Below, piece by piece: positions 45,017 to 53,835 of a stretch of DNA of 64,000 bases. Location: the NCBI GenBank assembly GCA_918797485.1, contig CAKKNE010000003.1, positions 1,116,001 to 1,180,000 of the forward strand, read 5' to 3'. The translations under genes and the position numbers were made by a program. The number at the start of each line of letters is the position of its first letter. Within the stretch, counting starts at the first letter, position 1. The notes beneath the pieces are model-generated. The model was not told the origin of the DNA. It was given only the letters and a program-made list of their open reading frames with translations, and did no database searches. This DNA is from Pelagomonas calceolata. Lineage: Eukaryota; Sar; Pelagophyceae; Pelagomonadales; Pelagomonadaceae.

Positions 45017-46186
45017 ATGCTCTCGAGCACCTGCGCAGCGTGCGGCGCGTCGGGCGCCAAGAAAGACTGCGGGCGCTGTAAGACGACGTACTGCAGCGTC
45101 GCGTGCCAGACGCAGCACTGGAAGGAAGGCGGGCACAAGGACCTCTGTAAACGCATCAAGCGCGGTGGTGGCGCCGAACAGTATCACGCGGACAAGAAAT
45201 ACAAGGAGGCCGTCGATGAGGCGATTGAGGAATGCGCGGAGGCAACAAAAGGCCAGACGTGCTACATCTGCCGAGATGAACGGTCCACCGAGGGATTAGT
45301 CCGCGGCTGCGCGTGCCATACGACCGAGGGCTTCGCGCACTTGTCGTGCCTGGTTCGCGAGGCGCAGGTTGTGGGCGAGGACGAGTTGCAGCAGCACAAC
45401 CGCAATAAGCTTTGGACCAAGTGGGCAGAGTGTAGTCTATGTCGCCAAAGATATCATGGCCCCGTAGCGCGTGCCATGGCGTGGGGTGGCTGGAAGACAT
45501 ACTTGAGTCGACCTGAGGGGGATGCGATTCGGGGGTATGCGCTGAATATCATGGGAATCACGAAGGGCATGAATAATGAAGAAGCGCTACGCGCCGCCAT
45601 GGCCTACCGCGAGTGGTGTTGTCGGTTCGACCCGGCCAATATCATGACTGCCGATGAAAATCTCGCACTCGTGTACAAGGGCTTGAGATGTTACGATGAA
45701 GCTATTTCTGTGTTGCAGCGGGTGCGGGCGGAAAAGTTGAAGCGGTTGCGTGGCTCGGAAAACGAGGATAGCGTGATGACACTCCTCAATATTTCGGCAA
45801 GCCATTCTTGTGCGGGGCGCTACGCGGAGGCGATCGCGCTGCTCAGCAGGGAACGACCAGCCGCGTGCCGAGCGTTGGGGGAGGACCACCATCTTTGCAT
45901 CTCGCTGGCTGGCCTTCTCGGGTCGGCGCACCTGCGGCGTGGGGCAGACCTAGGGGATTTCCTTGCCGCCGGCGCCATTCTTCGTGATGTAATTCTGCGG
46001 TTCCGAAAAGTCCTCGGCCCAGATCACCCGCACACGCATTCGAGCGAACATTCTTTCGTGGAAGCCCTGGCGGCCCTGGAGAAGGCCGGCTGCGAAGCTG
46101 ACATCCTGGAAAAGCTCAGCAGTGGCATTTTGAAAGACGAGCCCGTCTACGAGCCGCGCTCTCGGCCCGGCCCTTGGAAGAAGTAA
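45017..46186 (+). CDS. MYND zinc finger, RINGv-like and TPR protein
   Basis: Encodes 389 residues. Residues 6-46 are a MYND finger (CGRCKTTYCSVACQTQHWKE). Residues about 82-150 carry a second Cys/His cluster (CYICRDE, GCACHTTEGFAHLSCL, CSLCRQRYHG) like a RINGv finger, the type found in MARCH ubiquitin ligases. From about 200 the sequence forms TPR-like helices (ALVYKGLRCYDEAISVLQ, YAEAIALLSRERPAACRALG). The three-part plan is seen as an expanded family in pelagophytes as far as I know. A role in ubiquitin-linked regulation is inference. The first ATG is at 45017; the longer frame starts at a TTG. Confidence 0.85.
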   Translation: MLSSTCAACGASGAKKDCGRCKTTYCSVACQTQHWKEGGHKDLCKRIKRGGGAEQYHADKKYKEAVDEAIEECAEATKGQTCYICRDERSTEGLVRGCACHTTEGFAHLSCLVREAQVVGEDELQQHNRNKLWTKWAECSLCRQRYHGPVARAMAWGGWKTYLSRPEGDAIRGYALNIMGITKGMNNEEALRAAMAYREWCCRFDPANIMTADENLALVYKGLRCYDEAISVLQRVRAEKLKRLRGSENEDSVMTLLNISASHSCAGRYAEAIALLSRERPAACRALGEDHHLCISLAGLLGSAHLRRGADLGDFLAAGAILRDVILRFRKVLGPDHPHTHSSEHSFVEALAALEKAGCEADILEKLSSGILKDEPVYEPRSRPGPWKK

Positions 46187-46208
46187 GAACCACTTTTGTT
46201 ACAAACGA

Positions 46209-47405
46209 CTAGTCCCCGACCTCCTCCTTCCGCCCGGCACGGTCGAGCACCGCGTGCACGGCGGCGATGTCCTCCTCGTCAGCATCGCACTTCCTCAGCG
46301 CCGTCTCGAGCGCGTCGAAGTCCGTCTCGCCGAGCTCCTCGTAGACCTCTGCGAGCGTCGCCGAGCCGGCCGTCGCGTCGTCCGTCTGGTTGAGCGTTGC
46401 CGAGCCGTCGTCTCCGGACACCGTCGTGTCAGGTGGCGCCGGCGCAGGCGCAGGCGCAGGCGCCGCGACAGGAGCGGAAGCAGGAGCGGTCACCGGCGAC
46501 GCGGGCGGCGCAGTACGCCGCGGCCGCCGCCGAACCGCCGCCAGTTTCGCCGCCAGCGCGCGTGGGTCGCCGTCCCGGACGACGTCGCGGAGCTGGCGCA
46601 CGGCCGCGATCGCCTCCCGGGCCTTCGCGTCGCTCTGCGCCGTCGCCATGGCGCCGATCTTTTCTCGCACGTCGGCCGCCTCCGTGGCGGCGGCTAGACG
46701 CGCCTCGGCCTTCTCGACGGCGAAGCGCAGCCGGTCGTGCTCCTCGGCCAGGACCCGCGCGTCGGCCAAAGCGCGGGCGCGCTGCTTTTGGACGGTCGCG
46801 TCCGGTGGTACTGGCGGCGGTGGTGCCGGCACCGCCTCCGGCTTTGCGGCGGCGGCGGCGACGCGCTCCTCGAGGCGCGCCGTTTGTACTTTGGCGTCGG
46901 CGCTCGCCGCCGCCGCCTCGGCGGCCTCGAGGCGCGCGGCCTGCGCCGCCTCGCGCGCGTCGGCGGCGCGTGCCTGCGCGAGGTCGCGCCGCGCTTCGTT
47001 CGCCGCGAGGTGCTCCATCGCCGCCTGCTTGCGCTCGTTCGCGGCGCGCGCGTCCTTCCAGCGCCGCGTCGCCCGGGCCTCGAGGAGCTGGATCGTCGCC
47101 TCCTGGGCCGCCCAGGACTCGTCGAGCGCCGCGAGGCGCGCGTCCGACTTCGCCTCGGCGTCGGCGGCGTCTCTAGCGTTTATCTCGGCGCGCGCGAGGT
47201 CCTCGTCGCGCGGGCTCGTCGGCGCGGACGACGGCTCCGACGGCGCCAGCGGCGTCGTCGGTTCTTCCTCTTCCTCCTCCGAGAGTGAGCGCTCCGACGA
47301 CGACGTCGTCGCGTCCGAGGCGTCGCCGTCGGATTGGAAGAGGCCGCGGCGCGCGGTGGTTCGTTTTTTTACTGTGATTGGTGATGTTGGGACGGGCGTA
47401 GCCAT
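46209..47405 (-). CDS. Coiled-coil protein
   Basis: Encodes 398 residues. An acidic, Ser-rich N-terminus (about 25-70) leads into a long Ala/Glu/Arg coiled coil (about 75-200 and 215-280). A Pro/Ala linker and a small helical C-terminus (LAEVYEELGETDFDALETAL) follow. There is no membrane span or enzyme motif. It may be a cytoskeletal or scaffold protein; no family was recognised. Stop-to-stop spacing with the MYND gene is 22 bp. Confidence 0.65.
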   Translation of the reverse strand: MATPVPTSPITVKKRTTARRGLFQSDGDASDATTSSSERSLSEEEEEEPTTPLAPSEPSSAPTSPRDEDLARAEINARDAADAEAKSDARLAALDESWAAQEATIQLLEARATRRWKDARAANERKQAAMEHLAANEARRDLAQARAADAREAAQAARLEAAEAAAASADAKVQTARLEERVAAAAAKPEAVPAPPPPVPPDATVQKQRARALADARVLAEEHDRLRFAVEKAEARLAAATEAADVREKIGAMATAQSDAKAREAIAAVRQLRDVVRDGDPRALAAKLAAVRRRPRRTAPPASPVTAPASAPVAAPAPAPAPAPPDTTVSGDDGSATLNQTDDATAGSATLAEVYEELGETDFDALETALRKCDADEEDIAAVHAVLDRAGRKEEVGD

Positions 47406-47867
47406 CTTTACGTGCAGCGCTCTCCGAGACTGTTTCGCTCTCCGGGGCCTCCTGGTGAGTTATGGCTCAGTCTTGCAACGCGACCGAGCTGTTGGGACTC
47501 AAAGCCCTCTTCTGAGTCGCTGTGCTGGCTCGCGATCGCTGCTCGCGCTCGGCGCGCCGCACAGCGCAGCTGCGCCCGGGCCCGAGCTCATGAGCACTCG
47601 GGTTTTGCGGCGCGAAGCATGAGCGCCCCCAAGTACGTCTATTCACCCTTCCAGATCGACCAAGAGGCCTCCGCTTTCGCGGCTTTCGCCGGCGCTAGGC
47701 AAAGCAACATCAAAACTCGACGTTCATGGGCAGCCTGCACGGCGCCATTTACAACCGGCCAGCGCCCAGCTGGGGCGCGCAGGAGTCGAACGGCTCGACA
47801 CATGATCACTAGAAGCGCGTGAGACCGGTGCTGCGCGTGGGAGGCTGCCAAATCACACAGAGCCATC
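47406..47867. other. Divergent intergenic region with one small frame
   Basis: Some 462 bp between two coiled-coil genes. The only possible coding content is the 67-residue frame at 47619. A T-loop-like GTCGAAC near 47786 does not fold into a tRNA. Confidence 0.3.
47619..47822 (+). CDS. Small open frame, uncertain
   Basis: An ATG-started 67-residue frame. The beginning (MSAPKYVYSPFQIDQEAS) looks protein-like, but the second half is Arg-rich and may be read in the wrong frame, since a neighbouring frame reads MGSLHGAIYNRPAPSW. It could be a small gene with a missed frame change, a leader of the next gene or chance. Confidence 0.25.
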   Translation: MSAPKYVYSPFQIDQEASAFAAFAGARQSNIKTRRSWAACTAPFTTGQRPAGARRSRTARHMITRSA

Positions 47868-50159
47868 ATGCCAGGGCCCTCCCCGACCGAGAAGTTCCTG
47901 GCCGCGGCCATGGCCGTCGCCGAAGACGCGCCGCCGCCGCGCCAGGACGCCGAGGGCCACGCCTTCGAATACGTGGACGCTATTATAACACGGCCCGCGA
48001 CCGGTATGGAAATGGCCGTCGAGCTGCAAGACAACAAGACGGCGGTGCTGACCGTGGCCACGGTCTGGCCCGTGTCCGAGGGCCATGGTATTGTCAAGGC
48101 CACCGATGTGCTCGCTAGGATCAACGGCGTCCCGCTCACGGATTTGCTGCGGGAGGTCGGTTTGGAGCTGCCCGTGGACTTTCCGCTCGTCAAGCGCTAC
48201 GTGCGAGCTCGGCCTAGGCCCGTCACACTCACGTTCCGGACGAGAGCGGGCCGCGACTTCGTCCAGAGTTACCAGGACTCCATCCATGACAGAATAAAGC
48301 GCGTCGTGCGCAAGTGGCGACTGAGGGTCGCCGCGCGGAAGGCGGACGACGTGCCGCCCCTCGTCGACAGCACTGCTCACGACGACGACGCGCGCTCGGC
48401 GGCGTCCGACGAGTCCTGGGCCACCGAGGCGAGCGAGGCGGTGGCACAGCCGCGGCGGAAGAAGCGGGGTTCGAAGCGCCATGTCTGCCCGACGACGATG
48501 CCGCCGCCGCGGACGTCGCCGCATCGCAAGCGACCGAGCGTCAAAGCAGCTGCCACAGCCAAGGCCGAACGCGAGGCCGCCGAAGCGAAGACCACTGAGG
48601 AGAAGCGCCAGCGTGAGGCCGCCGCCGAAGCGGAGCGGAGACGCGCCGCCGCCGTCGCCGCCGCTGAGGAGAAGCGGCAACGCGAGGCTGCCGCCAACGC
48701 CGAACGCGAGGCGGCCGAAGCGAAGGCCGCCGAGGAGAGGCAACAACGCGAGGCCGCAGAGACCGAGCGGAGGCGCGCGGCCGCCGCCGCCGAGGAGAAG
48801 CGGCAACGGGAGGCCACCGCTGAGGCGGAGCGCCGCGCAGCCGCCGAAGCTGAGGGGAAGCGCCAGCGCGCCGCCGCCGCAGCTGAGAGGAAGCGCCAGC
48901 GCGAGGCGGCGATCGCGGACGAGAAACGGCGCGCCGCGGCCGCACAGGCCGGCGCAGAGAAAAGCCCCAAGAAGAAGTCCGCCGCGGCTGCCCTCTTCCC
49001 CGCCGCCACTGTAGATGATGATGACGCGTCCCCGGCCCGGGGAACGACGCCGCTCGACGCCGCGGAGCCCGCGAGCCCGCCCGACGTGGCGGCGTCGCCG
49101 TTCCTGGCGACGCTCGAGCAGTTCCACGCCTCGGCCACGGCGCCGGCGCCGCGCTCGCCGCCCGTCGCGCGCCGGCAGGCGCCACCGCCGCCGCCGCCCG
49201 TCGCACTGCAGCCTGCCGTTGTCGTCGCGCCGCCGCCACCGCCAGCACAATCGCAATCGCCGCCCGACGCCGTCGTCGACGCGGCGCCGCCTCCGCCGCC
49301 ACCGCCTGCACGACCGCAACCGCCGCCCGACGCCGTCGTCGACGCGGCGCCGCCTCCGCCACCGCCCATCGAGCCGCCAACGCCGCCGCTGGCGGCCTAC
49401 GACGTGGGTAAAGCGCAGCCGCCGCTGTCCGTCTACCCGCGGTCGCCGCCGCCCGCGCGCGCGCCGCCCGTCGCGCTGCCGCCGCGGTCGCCGCCACGGA
49501 GCGCGCCGACGACGCCGCGGCGCCGCCAAAGCAGCACATTGCGGTCGCCGCCCAGGAGCCCGACGACACCGCGCCGCCAAAGCGGCACCGCAATGTTCCG
49601 CGCCAAGCCGGCGCCGCCGTCGCCGACCGCGATGGGCGGGCGCCGAAGCTCCGTGCCCGCGGCGCCGCGCGCTTCTTTCTCAGCGAAGCCCGCGCCGACG
49701 TCGCCGCGAGACGCGTCGCGTTCAGCGCGCCGCGAGTCGCGGGAGTCCGCCAAACTGGCGCGGCGGGCCGCCGCGGAGGAAGCCGCGGCGCGGAGGCGTG
49801 GTTGTGTGCACAAGTCGGCCGCGAGGCGCCGCGCGTCGGCGCGCCGCCTGTCCGCTACTGCGACGCCACCTGCGCGTCGGCCGTCCCAAGTCCGGGACCT
49901 CGAGGAACGCGTCGCGCGCGAAAGGGCCGCCGTCGAGCGCCTCCGCGCAAAGGTCGCGGCGCCGTCGGCGCTCGACGAGCAACGTGCGGATCTCGACGCA
50001 GCCCGTCGCGGCGTTGCGGCACTGCGGGACGCGGTACGCGTTCGGCCTGTCGCAGCGGTCACTCTCGCCGCCCCGGACTCGGACGACGACCTATATCCCG
50101 CCGGGCTCGACTGGGTAGAGCCCTTGCTGGTGCGGGGGGAGGTGGTTGGTAATTCGTAG
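47868..50159 (+). CDS. PDZ-domain, coiled-coil and Pro-rich protein
   Basis: Encodes 763 residues. Residues about 30-125 resemble a PDZ domain (MAVELQDNKTAVLTVATVWP, DVLARINGVPLTDLL, RPVTLTFRT). A basic stretch follows (about 140-225), then a long Arg/Glu/Ala coiled coil (about 225-370), a Pro/Ala-rich part with several polyproline runs (about 420-560) and a second helical region (about 640-740). Polyproline runs suggest profilin or SH3 partners. It looks like a cytoskeletal scaffold; this is inference. Several antisense frames of 200-570 residues across this gene are GC-rich shadows. Confidence 0.7.
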   Translation: MPGPSPTEKFLAAAMAVAEDAPPPRQDAEGHAFEYVDAIITRPATGMEMAVELQDNKTAVLTVATVWPVSEGHGIVKATDVLARINGVPLTDLLREVGLELPVDFPLVKRYVRARPRPVTLTFRTRAGRDFVQSYQDSIHDRIKRVVRKWRLRVAARKADDVPPLVDSTAHDDDARSAASDESWATEASEAVAQPRRKKRGSKRHVCPTTMPPPRTSPHRKRPSVKAAATAKAEREAAEAKTTEEKRQREAAAEAERRRAAAVAAAEEKRQREAAANAEREAAEAKAAEERQQREAAETERRRAAAAAEEKRQREATAEAERRAAAEAEGKRQRAAAAAERKRQREAAIADEKRRAAAAQAGAEKSPKKKSAAAALFPAATVDDDDASPARGTTPLDAAEPASPPDVAASPFLATLEQFHASATAPAPRSPPVARRQAPPPPPPVALQPAVVVAPPPPPAQSQSPPDAVVDAAPPPPPPPARPQPPPDAVVDAAPPPPPPIEPPTPPLAAYDVGKAQPPLSVYPRSPPPARAPPVALPPRSPPRSAPTTPRRRQSSTLRSPPRSPTTPRRQSGTAMFRAKPAPPSPTAMGGRRSSVPAAPRASFSAKPAPTSPRDASRSARRESRESAKLARRAAAEEAAARRRGCVHKSAARRRASARRLSATATPPARRPSQVRDLEERVARERAAVERLRAKVAAPSALDEQRADLDAARRGVAALRDAVRVRPVAAVTLAAPDSDDDLYPAGLDWVEPLLVRGEVVGNS

Positions 50160-50494
50160 AACTATGTCCTGCGTCTTTTTTTCTGTTAATGAACACTATC
50201 TATCAGCTTGCATCATATTAGCCCGCGAAACCCGTTTAGTAGATTAAAACAGAATCGACAAAAAAAGTTTGCCAGAGACGCAAGGAAGCACAACCACAGT
50301 GTCTCATCTCGCCGGTTCATCGCATGAGACCGACATACTCGGCCAGTCGCAGAAACGCGCGAGTCGAGACCGAAAAACCGCCCTGAATCAATCATTTACA
50401 ATGTTAACAAATCCACAGGTCATTAACGCCTACGCCTGTCGTCGCGAACGTATCGTCGTCGACAATCGATCACCTTAGCGTAGCAATCAGGAGG
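50160..50494. other. Intergenic region between co-oriented genes
   Basis: Some 335 bp upstream of the small gene at 50495. Lower GC than its neighbours, with no recognised element. Confidence 0.3.
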
Positions 50495-50879
50495 ATGGCG
50501 GAGAACGATATCGAACACTTCATCGAGACGATCCGCCACGACGAGACGCTCACGCGCCTCCAGAACGGCCAGCACACCGGACCCGTGACGTCGCAGATGT
50601 GCAAGGACCTCGCCGCGCGCATCGATGCGACGGGCCTCAACGTTGATCTGTCCAAGCTCCCGGTCGCGTGCTCGGGCAAACACGCCGAAGCCGTCTCCGA
50701 GGCCATCAAGATGCGCCGCCGCAACACGATCCAGCGCGACGCGATGCACGCCCAGGTACGAAACCGGCGTCCTCGCTATCAAGGAATGCCGCGTCGAACC
50801 CCCGGGAAGATATCGCACCAAATCCACGCCATCGACGCAGGTCAAAGACGAGCACATCGAGCACCACGTCCACGCGTGA
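50495..50879 (+). CDS. Small hypothetical protein, spliced
   Basis: Exons 50495-50755 and 50841-50879 join in phase 0 to give 99 residues. The product is helical and soluble (MAENDIEHFIETIRHDETLT, DAMHAQVKDEHIEHH). The intron has CAG|GTACGA and GACGCAG|GTC sites; without splicing the frame continues into an unrelated Arg-rich tail. No family was recognised. It converges on the phosphatase gene. Confidence 0.55.
50756..50840 (+). other. Intron, 85 bp, possibly introner-derived
   Basis: GT-AG intron whose last 20 bases, AATCCACGCCATCGACGCAG, overlap the internal sequence of the introner family. Neither the inverted end nor a target duplication is evident, so the link is weak. Confidence 0.5.
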
Positions 50880-50931
50880 GCGTGAGCGACGAAGAACCCC
50901 CTGACTCCCTTGTAAAACAACACAACATTAA

Positions 50932-51804
50932 TCAAAGCACCGCGTCACGGAGCTGCTTCTGCCGCGCCGCGTCCACGCCGCACGTCTCAAGGTAGGCCGC
51001 GGGCGAGCCGTGGTTTTTATCGATCCAGTCCAGGGCGGCCTCGATGGCAGCCGCGGGACTCCCGCGGAAGCGGCCCCAGTCCACTCCGCCGCTCGAAGGA
51101 GGCCGCGGCTCGTCGGCGACCCCCGGCGCGTCGTCGCCGCCGAGCAAGGCGCCCGACGCCGCGTAGCCGTTGACAATCTCCGCACGCGGGACCTCGCAAA
51201 TAGACTCGACGAGCGCCGCGACGAGCCCCGTCCGGTCCTTCCCCTTGGCGCAATGGAAGACGACAGCTTCGTCCCTGAGCGCGCACGCGATGACGTCGTC
51301 GACGGCGCGGCCCACCTCTTCAGGAGCACTCGCCAAGATGCACGTGTAGAGCATCGCCAGTCCCCCGTCCTCGAGGGCCCGCGAGAGCGCCTCGTCGAGC
51401 GGCCTCGAGGACCACAGCATCGCTATTTGCGGAAGAATGGGCAGGGGCGGTGCCTGATCGGCGACCGCACCCCAGAATCCAGTGATATCACCCAGGAGCG
51501 GCCGGTTGATCAGGAGCTCCTCGGCCGCTATCGATCGGTAGAAGTCCGTCGCTGCGGCTGTCCGGTTCGCACGGCCCTTTCCTATCTCGTCGTCATTGCG
51601 CAAATCAATAACACGACCGAGGCGTTTGCCTTCGATCGATGCCAGCGCGATCACGTCGGCTGGCGTCGCGCCGTCGAGGGCCGCACACCGGTACACTGGT
51701 AAGGATGACGCCGCGCCGCGCAGTCTTCGGAAATTCTTGATGCCTTGCAGGCTGATTGATGCCGCTGTCGCGACGACGGCGACGAGGCGACGTGCAATCA
51801 TCAT
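50932..51804 (-). CDS. Tyrosine/lipid phosphatase, Y_phosphatase3 type
   Basis: Encodes 290 residues from the ATG at 51804. The P-loop HCAKGKDRTG matches CX5R with the GKDRTG form typical of MptpB-like and Siw14-like phosphatases. YRCAALDGATPADVIALASI, then RVIDLRNDDEIGKG, form the usual N-terminal strand and general region with DLRxxxE. A short hydrophobic lead (MIARRLVAVVATAASISL) may be an organelle or ER signal. The family dephosphorylates phosphotyrosine, phosphoinositides or inositol pyrophosphates; the substrate here is open. The frame extends upstream to 51981 only from an alternative start. Confidence 0.88.
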   Translation of the reverse strand: MMIARRLVAVVATAASISLQGIKNFRRLRGAASSLPVYRCAALDGATPADVIALASIEGKRLGRVIDLRNDDEIGKGRANRTAAATDFYRSIAAEELLINRPLLGDITGFWGAVADQAPPLPILPQIAMLWSSRPLDEALSRALEDGGLAMLYTCILASAPEEVGRAVDDVIACALRDEAVVFHCAKGKDRTGLVAALVESICEVPRAEIVNGYAASGALLGGDDAPGVADEPRPPSSGGVDWGRFRGSPAAAIEAALDWIDKNHGSPAAYLETCGVDAARQKQLRDAVL

Positions 51805-52166
51805 TGATAGAGCTGGTGCTCGCGAGCCTTGCAGGCTGCACCACAGGCTGCTGCACGCAGTGCTGGCACACAACTGCAGCTTCTCGGAGACAATTTGATT
51901 TACAAAAGCGATCCCGCGCGATCGATTCTGTATACGTGCGACTTGAATGCAGCGGTAGCGTGACCGATTGCAGCCGCACACGCTGCGCTGGCCACACTGT
52001 GGCTTGCTCCTAGTCGCCTAGTGTCTTACGACCGCTAGGTGACTCGCGGCACAGCATCGCCGAGCTCATGAACAGGAGGCCCGAGTTGGCGCCTCGGAGA
52101 AGATGAATTGGCAGAAGTGGTTTAACTATTAAGGTGAGGGGTCCAGGAGGAGGGGGAGCGACGGCG
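51805..52166. other. Intergenic region with oriented palindrome
   Basis: Some 362 bp containing copy 5 of the oriented element and the 3' flank of the BspA-like gene. Confidence 0.35.
52017..52039 (-). promoter_or_regulatory. Oriented palindromic upstream element, copy 5
   Basis: On the minus strand it reads CCTAGCG, spacer, GTAAGACACTAGG, 212 bp upstream of the phosphatase ATG in the standard orientation. Both outer bases differ from other copies yet still pair with each other (CCTAG and CTAGG), consistent with selection for the palindrome. Confidence 0.6.
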
Positions 52167-52637
52167 TCAAAACGCCCGGAGGAGCCAGAGGAGCCAGTCG
52201 TCGCGGCGGGGGTGGTGGTACTTCCGCGCGGGCGTCGGGCAGTCGGCGGCGTCCGCAACTTGCACGACGCCGCACAACGTCGACGCGCACTTGGTCTCGT
52301 CGAACGCGCCGGGCAGCTCCACCACGTCGTCGTCCAGGTCCACGTCGTCGTCCACGCACCAGCCGAGGTCCTGGTCGAAGGCCTTGGCGCCGGAGAACAT
52401 CCGGTCCATACGCGTGACCTTGTCGACCCGCCAGTCGTTTAGCGGCTGGTTGAATTTCTTGGCGCCGCGGAACATGTATCTCATGTTCGTGACGCTGTGG
52501 ACCGCCCAATTACCGATGTCCTGGTCAAAAGACGAAGCTTCGTAGAACATGTACTGCATGTACTCGACGCTGTCGACCGCCCAATCACCGATGTCTTGGT
52601 TAAACGACGAGGCGCTTTGGAACATGAAGTTCATCAT
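52167..52637 (-). CDS. BspA-like (DUF285) surface-repeat fragment
   Basis: Encodes 156 residues. Four repeats of about 25 residues carry MFxxAxxFNQDIGxW patterns (SASSFNQDIGDWAVDSVEYM, MFRGAKKFNQPLNDWRVDKV), the BspA-like leucine-rich repeat unit often called DUF285. The C-terminus has a Cys-containing tail and a hydrophobic end. The first repeat begins at or before the start codon and there is no signal peptide, so the gene may be a 5'-truncated member of a family that is usually secreted, or may have an upstream exon not recognised. An upstream palindrome copy (172 bp away) supports transcription from here. Confidence 0.65.
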   Translation of the reverse strand: MMNFMFQSASSFNQDIGDWAVDSVEYMQYMFYEASSFDQDIGNWAVHSVTNMRYMFRGAKKFNQPLNDWRVDKVTRMDRMFSGAKAFDQDLGWCVDDDVDLDDDVVELPGAFDETKCASTLCGVVQVADAADCPTPARKYHHPRRDDWLLWLLRAF

Positions 52638-52808
52638 TGTCAGGGCGCAACATTGAAGGAGCAGTAAGCCATTGTTTGGGCGGGGGGCCACCGGGGCGCG
52701 CCGTGATTGATCACACAGCGCCGAACAGTCGAGATGTTTTTGTCTTGTGGCGAGTCAATAGCGAGGGCCCGGTTTGTGCCGGGTGCTCACCGGGAAAGCA
52801 TCATGCTT

Positions 52809-52832
52809 GCTAGTGTCTTACAGGCCGCTAGC
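52809..52832 (-). promoter_or_regulatory. Oriented palindromic upstream element, copy 6
   Basis: On the minus strand: GCTAGCGGCCT then GTAAGACACTAGC and AAGC. It lies 171 bp upstream of the BspA-like ATG. Confidence 0.6.
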
Positions 52833-52912
52833 CCTCGATTACCGGAAGCGCTCGGGCAGAAGCGCTCGGGGTCATACCTGGGGTGGGCACAATAAGTGAC
52901 TTTCTCACGCGG

Positions 52913-52937
52913 GATTACCTAAGCGCGGGAGCCCTGG
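52913..52937. repeat. Second shared intergenic block
   Basis: GATTACCTAAGCGCGGGAGC then CCTGG; nearly the same block lies beside palindrome copy 3 (19483-19509) and a shorter version beside copy 8 (57461-57480). Confidence 0.5.
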
Positions 52938-52960
52938 AAGTTGCACCTGAATGAACATCA

Positions 52961-53716
52961 CTACTTAGGCTCTCGAAGCACGAACGACAAGTCCGTGATC
53001 GTCCGCCCGCGGTCAAGGCCGCGGCGCTCGTACATGGTCTCCGGCCTCCACGAGGGCCGCGCGTCGACGTCGACGGAGCACATCCATCGCGCGTCGGAAG
53101 CGACTACATTTCGGACGTGCTCCGCGTACTCGTCGACATCAGTGGCGACATGCAAGAACCCGCCGGGTCGCAGGCGCGCGCTGAGCAAGTCCAGCGTGTG
53201 CGGCCGTATTATGCGGCGATGCTCGTCCTTACCGGAGCCACCCGTCGCGGGCGCGTCTTTGTTCGAGCCGCTCTTCGTCCACGGGTCCGGGAAGAAGACG
53301 CAGACCTCGTCGAAACACGGTTCTGGTTCTACATGCGCCTCCAGGAGGGCGACGGCGTCCATGCGGCAGATCTTGACGTTTTTGGCGTCGGCCTCGGCCA
53401 GACGCAGCAACGTTGCCGCCACTCCCGGCCTGTGCACTTCTACCCCGATGAATCGCGTGTCTGGTCGCGCCGCGGCCATGCTGGCGAGACTCTCGCCGTG
53501 GCCAAACCCAACATCAAGGACACAAGGCCCGGCACCTTCGAAGGTCAATGTCTCGTTCCAGGCCACGTCGACGCCGTAGCGCGGCCACAAATCGCGGAGC
53601 GCGGCCTTCTGGCGCCGCGTGCACTGCCCCTGCCTTCTTAAAAAGGTCCGCGGCGCCGTCGGCCGGCCGAGTCGAATAGCTGCCGCCGTCGCGGCTACAA
53701 CGAGGACGCGCCTCAT
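52961..53716 (-). CDS. trmB: tRNA (guanine-N7-)-methyltransferase, TrmB type
   Basis: Encodes 251 residues. The SAM-binding start is LDVGFGHGESLASMA, then FIGVEVHRPGVAATL, and the signature VCVFFPDPWTKSGSNK sits where TrmB has FPDPWxKxxHxKRR; here an insert replaces part of the basic run, with HRRIIRPHTLDLL after it. LRPGGFLHVATDVDEYAEHV completes the family features. TrmB/Trm8 methylates G46 of tRNA. The N-terminus (MRRVLVVAATAAAIRLGRPT) is hydrophobic and basic and fits an organelle leader, so this could be the plastid or mitochondrial form. Confidence 0.9.
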   Translation of the reverse strand: MRRVLVVAATAAAIRLGRPTAPRTFLRRQGQCTRRQKAALRDLWPRYGVDVAWNETLTFEGAGPCVLDVGFGHGESLASMAAARPDTRFIGVEVHRPGVAATLLRLAEADAKNVKICRMDAVALLEAHVEPEPCFDEVCVFFPDPWTKSGSNKDAPATGGSGKDEHRRIIRPHTLDLLSARLRPGGFLHVATDVDEYAEHVRNVVASDARWMCSVDVDARPSWRPETMYERRGLDRGRTITDLSFVLREPK

Positions 53717-53835
53717 TGCTCCTTCTCGACTGTTGCGACCACTATCTCTTCGATGGACCGGCCGTAGCGCACCACGACCGTGATCCAGATGGCGACGACG
53801 GGAATGAGCAGCGCGACGAGCGTCGCGGCCTGCAT
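53713..53835 (-). CDS. Possible 40-residue membrane microprotein upstream of trmB
   Basis: A short ATG-started frame with one membrane span (ATLVALLIPVVAIWITVVV) followed by RYGRS and an acidic/amphipathic tail ending VEKEQ. Its TGA overlaps the trmB ATG as ATGA. The composition resembles small subunits of membrane complexes, but no family is certain. It may instead be an upstream open frame in the trmB leader. Confidence 0.35.
   Translation of the reverse strand: MQAATLVALLIPVVAIWITVVVRYGRSIEEIVVATVEKEQ

Larger units (their letters stand above)
52638..52960. other. Intergenic region with two shared elements
   Basis: Some 323 bp with copy 6 of the oriented palindrome and a second shared block at 52913-52937. 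Confidence 0.4.

Noticed and set aside
47770-47840. Possible tRNA with a GTTCGAC loop
   Set aside because: The T-stem fails at its second pair and no cloverleaf forms.
47853-49580. Minus-strand open frame of 575 residues
   Set aside because: Arg/Gly-rich antisense shadow of the PDZ coiled-coil gene in GC-rich DNA.
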